A DNA stretch of 64,000 nucleotides from an uncultured Polaribacter sp. (GTDB taxonomy: Bacteria; Bacteroidota; Bacteroidia; Flavobacteriales; Flavobacteriaceae): the NCBI RefSeq assembly GCF_947500975.1, contig NZ_CANMUE010000002.1:62001-126000 (forward strand), in the 5' to 3' direction. Under the pieces are notes generated by a model. It ran no database searches. It was not told where the DNA came from and saw nothing but the letters and a program-made list of their open reading frames with translations. Made by a program: the position numbers and the translations under genes. This document shows, one piece after another, positions 26,895 through 34,963 of the stretch. Each line of letters opens with the position of its first letter. The first letter of the stretch is position 1.

Positions 26895-27941
26895 ATGGGT
26901 AAAGTAGTAACATTTGGAGAAATCATGTTAAGATTAGCTCCACAAGGATTTTTAAGGTTTTCACAAGCAAATAACTTTGATGCTGTTTATGGAGGAGGAG
27001 AATCTAACGTAGCGGTTTCATTAGCAAATTATGGGGTTGATGTAGATTTTGTAACACGTTTACCTAAAAATGATATCGGTGCTTGTGCAATGATGGAGAT
27101 GCGTAAAAGAGGTGTTGGTGTTGATAAAATTGTTTACGGAGGAGATCGTTTAGGTATTTATTTTTTAGAAACTGGTGCTGTATCAAGAGGAAGTAAAGTA
27201 GTTTATGATAGAGCTCATTCTGCTATTGCTGAAATAGAATCTGGTATGATTGATTGGGATTCAGTTTTTGAAGGATGTGAGTGGTTTCATTGGACAGGTA
27301 TTATCCCTGCTATTTCACAAGGAGCAGCAGATGTAACTTTAGAAGCTTTAAAAGCAGCAAGTGCTAAAGGAATAACTATTTCTACAGATTTAAATTATAG
27401 AGCTAAGCTTTGGAAATTTTGTGATGATGCGCATAGAGAAAAAATTATGACAGAATTAACTTCTTATTGTGATATTGTTTTAGGTAATGAAGAAGATGCA
27501 GAAATGCATTTTGGAATTAAGCCAGAAGGAATTTCTGTGCAAACAGAGGGGCATAATGTAAAAGCAGAAGCATTTTTATCAGTTTGTGAGCAAATGATGG
27601 TAAAGTTTCCAAGAGCTAAAAAGGTAATAACTACTTTAAGAGGTTCTATATCAGCTTCTCATAACACTTGGGCGGGAGTTTTATATGATGGTAAAACATT
27701 ATATCAAACACGTCAATATCAAATTACTGATATTGTAGATAGAGTTGGTGGTGGAGATTCATTTATGGGAGGTTTAATTTACGGATTATTAAAATACCCA
27801 GAAGATGATCAAAATGCATTAGACTTTGCAGTTGCTGCATCTTGTTTAAAACATACTATAAAAGGTGATGCCAACTTAGTAACAGTTTCTGAAGTAGAAA
27901 AGTTAATGGGAGGTGATGCTTCAGGTAGAGTTGCACGTTAA
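26895..27941 (+). CDS. kdgK: 2-keto-3-deoxygluconate kinase, KdgK
   Basis: This 348-residue PfkB-family sugar kinase phosphorylates KDG to KDPG with ATP in the cytoplasm. The N-terminal signature is YGGGESNVAVSLANYG (32-47). The C-terminal PfkB motif is DRVGGGDSFMGG with catalytic D288 (GGGDSF, 285-290). Its partner, the KDPG aldolase, follows 80 bases downstream, and a LacI regulator is divergent upstream. The gene order kdgK-kdgA and the nearby DEH reductase support KDG rather than fructose or ribose as the substrate. Confidence 0.94.
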   Translation: MGKVVTFGEIMLRLAPQGFLRFSQANNFDAVYGGGESNVAVSLANYGVDVDFVTRLPKNDIGACAMMEMRKRGVGVDKIVYGGDRLGIYFLETGAVSRGSKVVYDRAHSAIAEIESGMIDWDSVFEGCEWFHWTGIIPAISQGAADVTLEALKAASAKGITISTDLNYRAKLWKFCDDAHREKIMTELTSYCDIVLGNEEDAEMHFGIKPEGISVQTEGHNVKAEAFLSVCEQMMVKFPRAKKVITTLRGSISASHNTWAGVLYDGKTLYQTRQYQITDIVDRVGGGDSFMGGLIYGLLKYPEDDQNALDFAVAASCLKHTIKGDANLVTVSEVEKLMGGDASGRVAR

Positions 27942-27966
27942 AAAAATAATATAATTATTTGAATTT

Positions 27967-28006
27967 AATTGAGTTTTCAATTAACTAATTGAAAACTCAA
28001 TTTTTA
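27967..28006 (+). terminator. Perfect 17-bp hairpin between kdgK and kdgA
   Basis: Positions 27967-27983 pair perfectly with 27986-28002 (AATTGAGTTTTCAATTA and its mirror) and are followed by T residues. The structure is terminator-like, but the kdgA ATG is only 19 bases further on and no promoter fits between. It may give partial termination, or protect or process the kdgK message end. Confidence 0.75.
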
Positions 28007-28021
28007 AATTAAAAATATAAT

Positions 28022-28693
28022 ATGGCACAATTTTCAAGATTAGAAGTTGCACAAGTAATGAAAGATACAGGTATGGTACCTTTATTTTTTCATAGTGATA
28101 TAGAAGTTAGTAAAAAAGTATTAAAAGCATGTTATGATGGTGGAGCTCGTTTAATGGAGTTTACCGCAAGAGGAGATTTCGCACATGAAGTTTTTGGTGA
28201 ATTAACTAAATATGCAGTTAAAGAATTACCAGGTATGGTAATGGGTGTTGGCTCTGTAACTGATGGTGCTGCAGCATCTTTATATATGGCTTTAGGAGCA
28301 AACTTTATTGTAACTCCTGTTTTAAGAGAAGATATTGCAATTGCATGTAATCGTAAAAAAGTTTTATGGTCTCCTGGTTGTGGAACATTAACAGAAATTG
28401 CAAGAGCTGAAGAATTAGGATGCGAAATAGTAAAGTTATTTCCTGGTGATATTTATGGACCTCAATTTGTTAAAGGAATAAAAGGCCCTCAACCTTGGAC
28501 TAGTATTATGCCAACTGGTGGAGTTTCTCCAACTAAAGAAAATTTAGAAGGTTGGTTTAATGCAGGTGTAACTTGTGTAGGAATGGGATCTAAATTAATG
28601 GCTAAAAACTCTGATGGAAGTTTTAATTATGCTAAGATTTCTGAACTTACAAAAGGAGCTATAGAAATCATTAAAGATTTAAGAAAAAAATAG
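28022..28693 (+). CDS. kdgA: KDPG aldolase, KdgA/Eda
   Basis: This 223-residue class I aldolase splits 2-keto-3-deoxy-6-phosphogluconate into pyruvate and glyceraldehyde-3-phosphate. The TIM-barrel hallmarks are LMEFTARG with E47 (the catalytic Glu of the Eda family), VGSVTDG, VTPVL, SPGCGTLTE and IVKLFPGD with K138 as Schiff-base lysine. It is the last step of alginate breakdown encoded here and is read from the LacI-controlled kdgK promoter through an intervening hairpin. A terminator follows. Confidence 0.95.
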   Translation: MAQFSRLEVAQVMKDTGMVPLFFHSDIEVSKKVLKACYDGGARLMEFTARGDFAHEVFGELTKYAVKELPGMVMGVGSVTDGAAASLYMALGANFIVTPVLREDIAIACNRKKVLWSPGCGTLTEIARAEELGCEIVKLFPGDIYGPQFVKGIKGPQPWTSIMPTGGVSPTKENLEGWFNAGVTCVGMGSKLMAKNSDGSFNYAKISELTKGAIEIIKDLRKK

Positions 28694-28725
28694 TTTTATA
28701 GAAAGTGATTAGTTTGTAAAACAGT

Positions 28726-28757
28726 AAAACTCGAAGTTGAAAGACTTCGAGTTTTTT
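28726..28757 (+). terminator. Terminator after kdgA
   Basis: The 12-bp stem AAAACTCGAAGT (28726-28737) pairs with its mirror at 28744-28755, with a 6-base loop and a T tail. This is a textbook intrinsic terminator 32 bases after the stop. Confidence 0.9.
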
Positions 28758-28910
28758 ACTTTTATAATCATTTTAAATATGTGTTTTTATTATTTTTAAA
28801 TGTTATAACCACCTGTAATTGAGTGTTTTCTGATTTAAAACACTTTAAGTATAAGTAATTCAACTATGAAAAATAGTATTTCGTCTATATAAAAGTTGTT
28901 TTTATCATCG

Positions 28911-28944
28911 AAAAAAAAAAAAAAAAAAATATAAATTAATTTTG
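28911..28944 (+). promoter_or_regulatory. A19 tract and -7 element before the lone receiver gene
   Basis: An unbroken run of 19 A (28911-28929) is followed after 7 bases by TAATTTTG (28937-28944), a TAnnTTTG match. The -33 position falls inside the A-run and has no TTTG. The predicted leader is about 15 bases. The run occupies the spacer and upstream promoter zone, so changes in its length could alter expression. Confidence 0.55.
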
Positions 28945-28965
28945 TACATGCGTATTTAGTGTACA

Positions 28966-29376
28966 ATGTTTAAAAGAAAATTAAAAATCTTATTAATTGA
29001 AGACGATAGAATAGAAGTTCTTAAGTTAAAGAGAGCTATTTCTGGAGGTTTCGATGATTACCAAATAACCTTGGCAGATAACGGAGATGATGCTTTAAAT
29101 AAACTTGAAACTTTTCTTCCAGACATTATTCTTTTAGATTTGAATATGCCAGATACAAATGGTATTGAATTTCTTACAATTTTAAAAGAAAACGAAGATT
29201 TAAAGCATATTCCTGCAATTGTATTAACTACTTCTGATAACAAAAATGACATTTTTGAATGTTATAAATTAGGGATTTCTGGTTACCTTTTAAAACCATT
29301 AAGATTTGAAGAATACGAAAAAAAGATTCATATTTTAATGAACTATTTAAGAATGAATGAATCTTTTCCTTCTTAA
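28966..29376 (+). CDS. Single-domain response regulator (receiver only)
   Basis: This 136-residue receiver domain has no output domain. The acidic pocket (I-E-D-D at about 11-14), phosphoacceptor D58 (LLDLNMP), T88/T89 switch (VLTTSD) and K110 (LLKPL) are all present, so it should be phosphorylated normally. It resembles the Rcp1-type receivers paired with phytochrome-like kinases. It lies 144 bases before the H-NOX gene with its own promoter region, so it may be another partner or phosphate sink of that relay. This is inferred from position. Confidence 0.9.
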   Translation: MFKRKLKILLIEDDRIEVLKLKRAISGGFDDYQITLADNGDDALNKLETFLPDIILLDLNMPDTNGIEFLTILKENEDLKHIPAIVLTTSDNKNDIFECYKLGISGYLLKPLRFEEYEKKIHILMNYLRMNESFPS

Positions 29377-29520
29377 GAAGTACTCTTTTTAGATCTATTT
29401 TTAAAAAAAATAAAACTTTTAACTTAGATGTATAATCATTTGATCTGTATTTTACACTTAAGTCATTTGTAGTTATTGTTTTAGTGATTTTTATGCGTTT
29501 TTAATATTAAAAAAAAAACA

Positions 29521-30060
29521 ATGAAGGGAATTGTTTTTACAGAATTTTTAGATTTAGTTGAAACCAAATTTGGTTTCGAAATGGTTGATAAAATAATAAT
29601 GCAATCTAAGTTAGAATCTAATGGAGTTTATACCTCAATAGGTACTTATAAGTTTTCTGAAATGTTACATTTACTTCAAAATTTAAATAAGAATACAGGT
29701 ATTTCAATTGATAATTTATTAGAAGTTTATGCAGAACATTTTTTTGAAGTAATTAAAGTAAGTTACCCAGGCCTTTTATCAACCTATAATGACCCAATAG
29801 AGATGTTAGCATCAATTGAAAATCATATTCATGTAGAAGTAAGAAAAATATATCCAGACGCAGAATTGCCTGTTTTTATTGTAGAAAGCAAAACAGAAAC
29901 ATCGTTAATAATGCTTTATAAATCTAATAGAGCCATGCATCATTTTGGCTTAGGGTTAATGAATAAAACGTTTGAATATTTTAATGCTAAAGCAACAATT
30001 GTTTTAGAAAAGATTAAAAAAGATGGTACTGAAGTAAGGTTTGTAATTAATAAAAATTAG
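29521..30060 (+). CDS. H-NOX haem nitric-oxide sensor
   Basis: This 179-residue stand-alone H-NOX (HNOB) domain is a soluble haem protein that senses NO. The proximal haem ligand should be H104: in NHIHVEVRKIYP it lies seven residues before the Tyr-Pro, as H105 does in soluble guanylate cyclase. The porphyrin-binding YxSxR motif is intact (Y133, S135, R137). The N-terminus (MKGIVFTEFLDLVETKFG) is typical of the family, where H-NOX usually pairs with a kinase. The stop overlaps the kinase start by one base, tying the two together. I see no obvious distal tyrosine that would favour oxygen, so NO is the likely ligand; this is inference. Confidence 0.93.
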   Translation: MKGIVFTEFLDLVETKFGFEMVDKIIMQSKLESNGVYTSIGTYKFSEMLHLLQNLNKNTGISIDNLLEVYAEHFFEVIKVSYPGLLSTYNDPIEMLASIENHIHVEVRKIYPDAELPVFIVESKTETSLIMLYKSNRAMHHFGLGLMNKTFEYFNAKATIVLEKIKKDGTEVRFVINKN

Positions 30061-31775
30061 TGAGTCAAGAAAAAATTGACATATTACTTAGGGCTGTTGA
30101 GCGTCAAAAAGGTGCTAGAAAAGCAGCTGAAAAAATTCTAGAAGAAAAATCTTTAGAACTCTATAATATTTCTAAAGAATTAAAAAGAGCAAACGATCAA
30201 TTAGAAAATCTTCTAAGTGAAAAAACAATACAGCTAAAAGGAATTTTTCAAAATATAAATGATGCATATATTGTTATTGATATTAATGGCAACGTACTTA
30301 AAATTAATGATAATGCTATAGGTTTATTTGGTTATCAAAATATTAAAAATTTAAATGCTACTAATTTAATTTATCAAGAAGATTTAACTTATGCAAGGCA
30401 ATCATTTAGAGAATTATTAAATAAAGGTAGTTTTTCTAATTTCAGCTCAAGAATTGTAACAAAAACAAACCAAATAAAATGGGTGCAGATAAATGCGAGT
30501 GTTGTTTATGATGAAAATAATAAAGCAATTGCAGTTCAGGGAATTATAAGGGATGTAACTGTACAAAGAGAAAAAAGATTAATCATTGATATGACCATTG
30601 ATATTGTAAAATCTATTCTTGGAAAAGAAGATATTTATGAAATTGCTTGGGAAATCACCAATAGTATTGTTAATTATTTAGCAACTAATGATTGTGTAAT
30701 CTATTTGGTAGATTACGAGACTAATACTTTAGAGCAAATTGCAGCTTATAAAAACAAAGCAAGTTCTGATAAAAAAATAATAAATAAAATTAGAATTCCA
30801 ATAGGAGAAGGAATTGTAGGTTATGTAGCACAAACTGGTAAGTCTGAAATTATAAAAAACACTTCAAAAGATAAAAGATACATAATTGATGATGATATTA
30901 GATTATCTGAAATTACAGTACCAATTATTAGTGAAGGCAAAGTAATAGCAGTAATAGATTCTGAACATAAAGAGAAAAATTACTTCACTAAAGAGCAAAA
31001 AGTAACTATTGAAAATATGGCAAATTTAGTAGCTATTCAATTAAAAAGTGCAATTAATATTAGAGAAAGAAATAGAGTGGAAATTAAAAATACGGAACTG
31101 CTTAAAAAACTAGAAAAAAGTAATGAAGAATTAAAAGAATATGCACATATAGTTTCTCATGATTTAAAATCGCCATTAAGAAGTTTAGCTGCATTAACTT
31201 ATTGGATTAAAACCGATAATTTAGAGAAGTTTGATCAAGCAAGTCTTCAAAATTTTGAAGACATAGATATAACTCTTAAAACAATGGATAATTTAATTTC
31301 TGATGTTTTAAAATATTCTAGATTAGATACAATTGGAAATGAAAATCAAGAAATTGATTTTAATGTTTTAATCAAAGACTTGATTCATGTTTTATATATT
31401 CCTAAAAATATTTCAATTAATATTTTAAATAAATTACCAACTTTTTATGGTGATAAAACAAAGTTTCAGCAGTTATTTCAAAATTTAATTAGTAACGCTA
31501 TAAAATTTAATAATAAAGAAAAGGGAATTATAAATATTGATGTTGAAGATCATAAAACTTTTTACAAGTTTTCTGTAAAAGATAATGGTATAGGTATTCA
31601 GAAAAAGCATTTTAATAAGATTTTTAAAATATTTCAGTCATTAAAAAAATCAAAAAAATCATCTGGAATTGGATTATCTATCGTAAAAAAAATTGTTGAT
31701 ATTTATAAAGGAGAAGTTTGGTTAGAGTCTGAAATAAATAAAGAAACCACTTTTTATTTTACTATAAAAAAATAA
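30060..31775 (+). CDS. PAS-GAF histidine kinase partnered with H-NOX
   Basis: This 571-residue cytoplasmic kinase has no membrane segment. In order it has an N-terminal coiled coil (about 8-60), PAS (about 60-172; IFQNINDAYIVID, GIIRDVTVQRE), GAF (about 176-332; IRIPIGEGIVGYVAQTG), HisKA with phosphoacceptor H367 (IVSHDLKSPLRS) and HATPase (N-box NLISNAIKFN at 475-484, DNGIGI at 508-513, SSGIGLS at 534-540). It starts with GTG at 30060, overlapping the H-NOX stop by one base; the coiled-coil N-terminus is the usual one for this type, which supports the start. It should be inhibited or activated by the neighbouring H-NOX and pass phosphate to the HPt protein. Its GAF and PAS domains may add a second input. 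Confidence 0.92.
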   Translation: MSQEKIDILLRAVERQKGARKAAEKILEEKSLELYNISKELKRANDQLENLLSEKTIQLKGIFQNINDAYIVIDINGNVLKINDNAIGLFGYQNIKNLNATNLIYQEDLTYARQSFRELLNKGSFSNFSSRIVTKTNQIKWVQINASVVYDENNKAIAVQGIIRDVTVQREKRLIIDMTIDIVKSILGKEDIYEIAWEITNSIVNYLATNDCVIYLVDYETNTLEQIAAYKNKASSDKKIINKIRIPIGEGIVGYVAQTGKSEIIKNTSKDKRYIIDDDIRLSEITVPIISEGKVIAVIDSEHKEKNYFTKEQKVTIENMANLVAIQLKSAINIRERNRVEIKNTELLKKLEKSNEELKEYAHIVSHDLKSPLRSLAALTYWIKTDNLEKFDQASLQNFEDIDITLKTMDNLISDVLKYSRLDTIGNENQEIDFNVLIKDLIHVLYIPKNISINILNKLPTFYGDKTKFQQLFQNLISNAIKFNNKEKGIINIDVEDHKTFYKFSVKDNGIGIQKKHFNKIFKIFQSLKKSKKSSGIGLSIVKKIVDIYKGEVWLESEINKETTFYFTIKK

Positions 31776-31777
31776 AA

Positions 31778-32095
31778 ATGGAACAACCTAATTTATCATA
31801 TATAAAAAAAATATCTAAAGGAGAAATTGAATTTGAACAAACTTTATTAGAAATTATAAATGAAGAATTATCGGGAGAAATAGATAATTATTATAAGTTT
31901 TTACAAGAAAATAATTTTGAAAAAGCAAAATTCTATATACACAGAATTAAGCACAAAATGAGTATATTAGGTTTAGAAAAAAGCTATGAGATAACAAATG
32001 TTTTTGAAAAAAGCATAAAAAAAGGCGATTTTAAAAACAAAGAATATTTTGAAAGTATATTACCAATTATGCTAAAGTTTTTACAAAAGTTATAA
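31778..32095 (+). CDS. HPt phosphotransfer protein
   Basis: This 105-residue, mostly helical protein carries the HPt pattern H-x-x-K followed by Gly seven residues later: H55, K58 and G65 in YIHRIKHKMSILG. H55 is therefore the likely phosphoacceptor; H59 is the alternative. It begins 2 bases after the kinase stop and ends 9 bases before the LytTR regulator, which places it as the shuttle between the two. Stand-alone HPt proteins in a kinase-regulator operon indicate a multi-step relay, although the kinase here lacks a fused receiver. Confidence 0.85.
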   Translation: MEQPNLSYIKKISKGEIEFEQTLLEIINEELSGEIDNYYKFLQENNFEKAKFYIHRIKHKMSILGLEKSYEITNVFEKSIKKGDFKNKEYFESILPIMLKFLQKL

Positions 32096-32104
32096 ATTAA
32101 TAAT

Positions 32105-32830
32105 ATGAAAGGTATAATAGTAGACGACGAATTATCGGCAAGATTGATTTTAAAACAAGTTGCTATAAATGTGCCAAATTTAGATATTGTAGCAGATTTT
32201 GAAAATGCATTGCAAGCCTTAAAATATCTTAATAAAAATGTAGTTGATGTGATTTTTTTAGATATTCATATGCCAGATTTTACAGGTTTCGATTTTATTG
32301 AAAGTTTAAAGAATCCACCAAAAGTAGTTTTAACAACATCTGATAGAAATTTTGCACTTGAAGCTTTTGAATATAAAATTGTAGTTGATTATTTATTGAA
32401 ACCTATAGAGTTAAATCGATTTGAAAAAGCTATAGAAAAGGTAAAAACAATTAATTTAGTAGAAGATGTAACACGGACAAAAATAAAAAACGAACCTAAG
32501 GTTAAAGCCAATGAAACTGATGATACATTATATGTAAATATTGATAGAAGGTTGGTGAAAATTGATTTATCTAGTATTTGTGTTATAGAAGCAAAAGGAG
32601 ATTATATTAAGATAATTACAGAGAATAAAAATTATATTGTACATAGTTCTTTAAAAAAGATTGAAGAGAAACTGCCTCATGAAATGTTTTTAAAAGTACA
32701 TAGGTCTTATGTTATAAATATTAAAAAAATTATTGACATTGAAGATAATAGTGTTCTTATCAACAAAGATGTAATTCCGGTAAGTAGGGTTAATAGAAAT
32801 GAGTTAAAAAGAAGATTAAATCTTTTATAA
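32105..32830 (+). CDS. LytTR-family response regulator
   Basis: This 241-residue regulator has an N-terminal receiver (1-120; acidic D7/D8, phosphoacceptor D53 in FLDIHMP, T77/T78, K99) and a C-terminal LytTR DNA-binding domain (about 135-241; YVNIDRRLVKIDLSSICVIEA, FLKVHRSYVINIKKI, IPVSRVNRNELK). It is the output of the H-NOX relay operon. Its DNA targets are not visible from this window. LytTR regulators are common in Bacteroidota, more often beside membrane-bound LytS-type kinases. Confidence 0.94.
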   Translation: MKGIIVDDELSARLILKQVAINVPNLDIVADFENALQALKYLNKNVVDVIFLDIHMPDFTGFDFIESLKNPPKVVLTTSDRNFALEAFEYKIVVDYLLKPIELNRFEKAIEKVKTINLVEDVTRTKIKNEPKVKANETDDTLYVNIDRRLVKIDLSSICVIEAKGDYIKIITENKNYIVHSSLKKIEEKLPHEMFLKVHRSYVINIKKIIDIEDNSVLINKDVIPVSRVNRNELKRRLNLL

Positions 32831-33313
32831 CCATTTAGCAGTACTTATATACTAATTATCTTAACAAAGTATTTCTCTTGTCGATTTAGAAATTCTAAAA
32901 ACCTTATTTTACTTAAATTTGTGGTATCAAAACAAGTTTTTTTAATACTCAAATAATCATCAAAAAATATAAGTTTTAAAAAAAGCTATTGGGCTTCTAA
33001 TTTAAAATTTTAATAAATATATATCTTAAATAGTTCCTCATAAAGTAATTTCTATTTTTTTAAACTCAAGATAATATCTTGAGTTTTTTTATTTAACATT
33101 CATTTTTTGATAAATAAATATAATTTCAAGAATCATTTTTAATATTCATTACTCTCTTCGGAATTAGTTTTTACTTAAATAACTACTGTTTAACTATAAA
33201 ATATAAGAATAAGTTTATAGACGAATGACATTGGTCAAAAGTAATAAGGCAATTATCTAATTTTTATATTAAAACACTTTAAATGAAGATAAATTAGTAA
33301 TCAATTAATTATA
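32831..33313. other. Gene-free region with possible small transcript and a terminator
   Basis: No open frame worth calling lies in these 483 bases. A -7 match TAAATTTG is at 32914-32921 and a strong terminator at 33062-33090. Together they could bound a small RNA of about 160 bases, or the terminator may simply end the relay operon 230 bases after its stop. I see no Rfam-type motif. Confidence 0.5.
33062..33090 (+). terminator. Intrinsic terminator downstream of the H-NOX relay
   Basis: AAACTCAAGATA (33062-33073) pairs with TATCTTGAGTTT (33075-33086), and seven or more T residues follow. It sits unusually far (232 bases) from the preceding stop. Confidence 0.8.
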
Positions 33314-34504
33314 ATGATTATGATAAATATCTTTAACAGTTCAATTAGTTTTAATGTAGAGCAAGGTTTAATTTTTGTATTTGTAGCTTTTTTAGTTGCA
33401 ATGATAATTTCATATTTATCGCATCCTATTGTAATAAAAGTTTCTAATTTAAAAGGTTTGCTGCCACAAATAAATAATAGAAGTATTCATGTTAATAAAA
33501 CACCAAGTTTAGGAGGAATAGGGATTTTTTTAGCTTTAAACTTAACGATAACATTTTTAGGAAACTATTTAGGTAATTATAAATTATTAATTTTTTTAGG
33601 TTCTTTAACTATAATGTTTTTTGTAGGTTTGGTAGATGATTTAATTACTATTAGCGCTAAAAGTAAGATTGTTTTTCAAGTAATAGCTGCATCATATTTT
33701 ATATTAATTACAAATGTTAAAATAGAGGGCTTACAAGGTTTATTTGGTATTTATGAATTTCCTTATTTTATTTCTGTAATTGTAACAATTATATTTTTTG
33801 TTGTTCTAATCAATGCATATAATTTAATAGACGGAGTTGATGGTTTAGCAGGCTGTTTTGCAATTGTTATTTCATTGTTTTTTGGTAGTCTTTTTTACCT
33901 TACACGAAATTATTTTATGTTTGTTTTAAGTGTAATATTAATAGGAGCTATTATTCCTTTTCTTATTTATAATTTCTCAAAGAAAAATAAAATATTTATG
34001 GGAGATACAGGATCAATGACAATAGGTTTTGTTCTAGCATATCAGGCAATTAATTTTATTTCTACTGATATATCTGAAATAACGATGTTTGCTAATTCAA
34101 AATCTTTAATTTGTTTTTTAGCCCTTTTTAGTTTTCCTTTAATAGATACAATGCGTATATTTTATATTAGATTAAAAGCTGGTGTAAGTCCTTTTAAAGC
34201 AGATAAAAATCATTTACATCATGTTTTATTAAGTAAGGGATTTAAGCATGCCGAAATTTCATTAATAGTTTGTGCTTATACAATTCTAATGGTTCTTAGT
34301 ACTTTTGTTTTTAAAGAATTAGCAATTATTAAGCAAGTAGTTATACTTGGGATAATTTGGCTTTTAACAGTAACAGTAATTGATAATTTAAAACTCGATG
34401 TATTATTCAAAAATTTAAAATCTAAATCAAAAGTAATTGATTTACCAGATACTGCTAATAATAAAAAAGATACAATTTTTAATCTTAACGAATTAGTTTC
34501 TTAA
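33314..34504 (+). CDS. WecA/MraY-type undecaprenyl-phosphate sugar-1-phosphate transferase
   Basis: This 396-residue inner-membrane enzyme with about 11 helices transfers a UDP-linked HexNAc-1-phosphate to the lipid carrier that starts surface-polysaccharide or LPS O-chain synthesis. Family motifs are GLVDDLITISAKSK (DDxxxxxxK), NAYNLIDGVDGLAG (NxxNxxDGxDGL), MGDTGS and the cytoplasmic HLHHVLL histidine loop. It is closer to WecA/TagO than to MraY of cell-wall synthesis, judging by length and the HLHH form. It stands alone, without other polysaccharide genes nearby. The sugar used is unknown. Confidence 0.9.
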   Translation: MIMINIFNSSISFNVEQGLIFVFVAFLVAMIISYLSHPIVIKVSNLKGLLPQINNRSIHVNKTPSLGGIGIFLALNLTITFLGNYLGNYKLLIFLGSLTIMFFVGLVDDLITISAKSKIVFQVIAASYFILITNVKIEGLQGLFGIYEFPYFISVIVTIIFFVVLINAYNLIDGVDGLAGCFAIVISLFFGSLFYLTRNYFMFVLSVILIGAIIPFLIYNFSKKNKIFMGDTGSMTIGFVLAYQAINFISTDISEITMFANSKSLICFLALFSFPLIDTMRIFYIRLKAGVSPFKADKNHLHHVLLSKGFKHAEISLIVCAYTILMVLSTFVFKELAIIKQVVILGIIWLLTVTVIDNLKLDVLFKNLKSKSKVIDLPDTANNKKDTIFNLNELVS

Positions 34505-34547
34505 TTTATATTTAATAATATAACTCTTAAATAGAAAGAAACCTTTT

Positions 34548-34901
34548 TTAATTTACTAATTCGTCTTTTATTCTAAAACAGTTTTCAGTTCCTAAAAATT
34601 TTGGATCTCCAAATTCTTCAGACCAAAAACCTTCCAAAATATCTTTAGTTAAGCATTTATATACAACAACACCTTTATAGGTTGTGTTTTCATCTCCTTG
34701 ATAAGTAAAATTAATGACTAAAATATTATTTTTAAAAAAACCAACTCCAAATTGTGGTTGACTTTTGTTTATTATCCACTTAGCAAATATTCTTTGATCT
34801 TTATTTAAAGAGAATTCTAATTCACCTTTATAGGTGTTGACATCATTGTTTTGATTACTCCCAATTATTGAGAATTTTCCTACTAAATCTTCAATTTTCA
34901 T
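34548..34901 (-). CDS. Hypothetical protein, small beta-rich
   Basis: This 117-residue protein has no signal peptide or membrane segment. I do not recognise a named family. Repeated Gly-x-Trp/Tyr turns (YKGELEFSL, FGVGFFKNN, YKGVVVYKC, LEGFWSEEFGD) suggest an antiparallel beta-barrel, somewhat like small lipocalin-type flavobacterial proteins. It lies on the minus strand downstream of the zinc peptidase gene-pair region, with about 60 bases between it and the peptidase. Confidence 0.65.
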   Translation of the reverse strand: MKIEDLVGKFSIIGSNQNNDVNTYKGELEFSLNKDQRIFAKWIINKSQPQFGVGFFKNNILVINFTYQGDENTTYKGVVVYKCLTKDILEGFWSEEFGDPKFLGTENCFRIKDELVN

Positions 34902-34963
34902 TAAATATATTAATATGCTTTGTATTTACTAACTAAAGAATTTATAAAAAAAGTGTTTAAATA

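Larger units (their letters stand above)
28694..28965. other. Spacer between kdgA and the signalling cluster
   Basis: Apart from the kdgA terminator (28726-28757) and the A19 tract with a -7 element (28911-28944), nothing gene-like is visible. It marks the boundary between the alginate locus and the H-NOX cluster. Confidence 0.6.
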
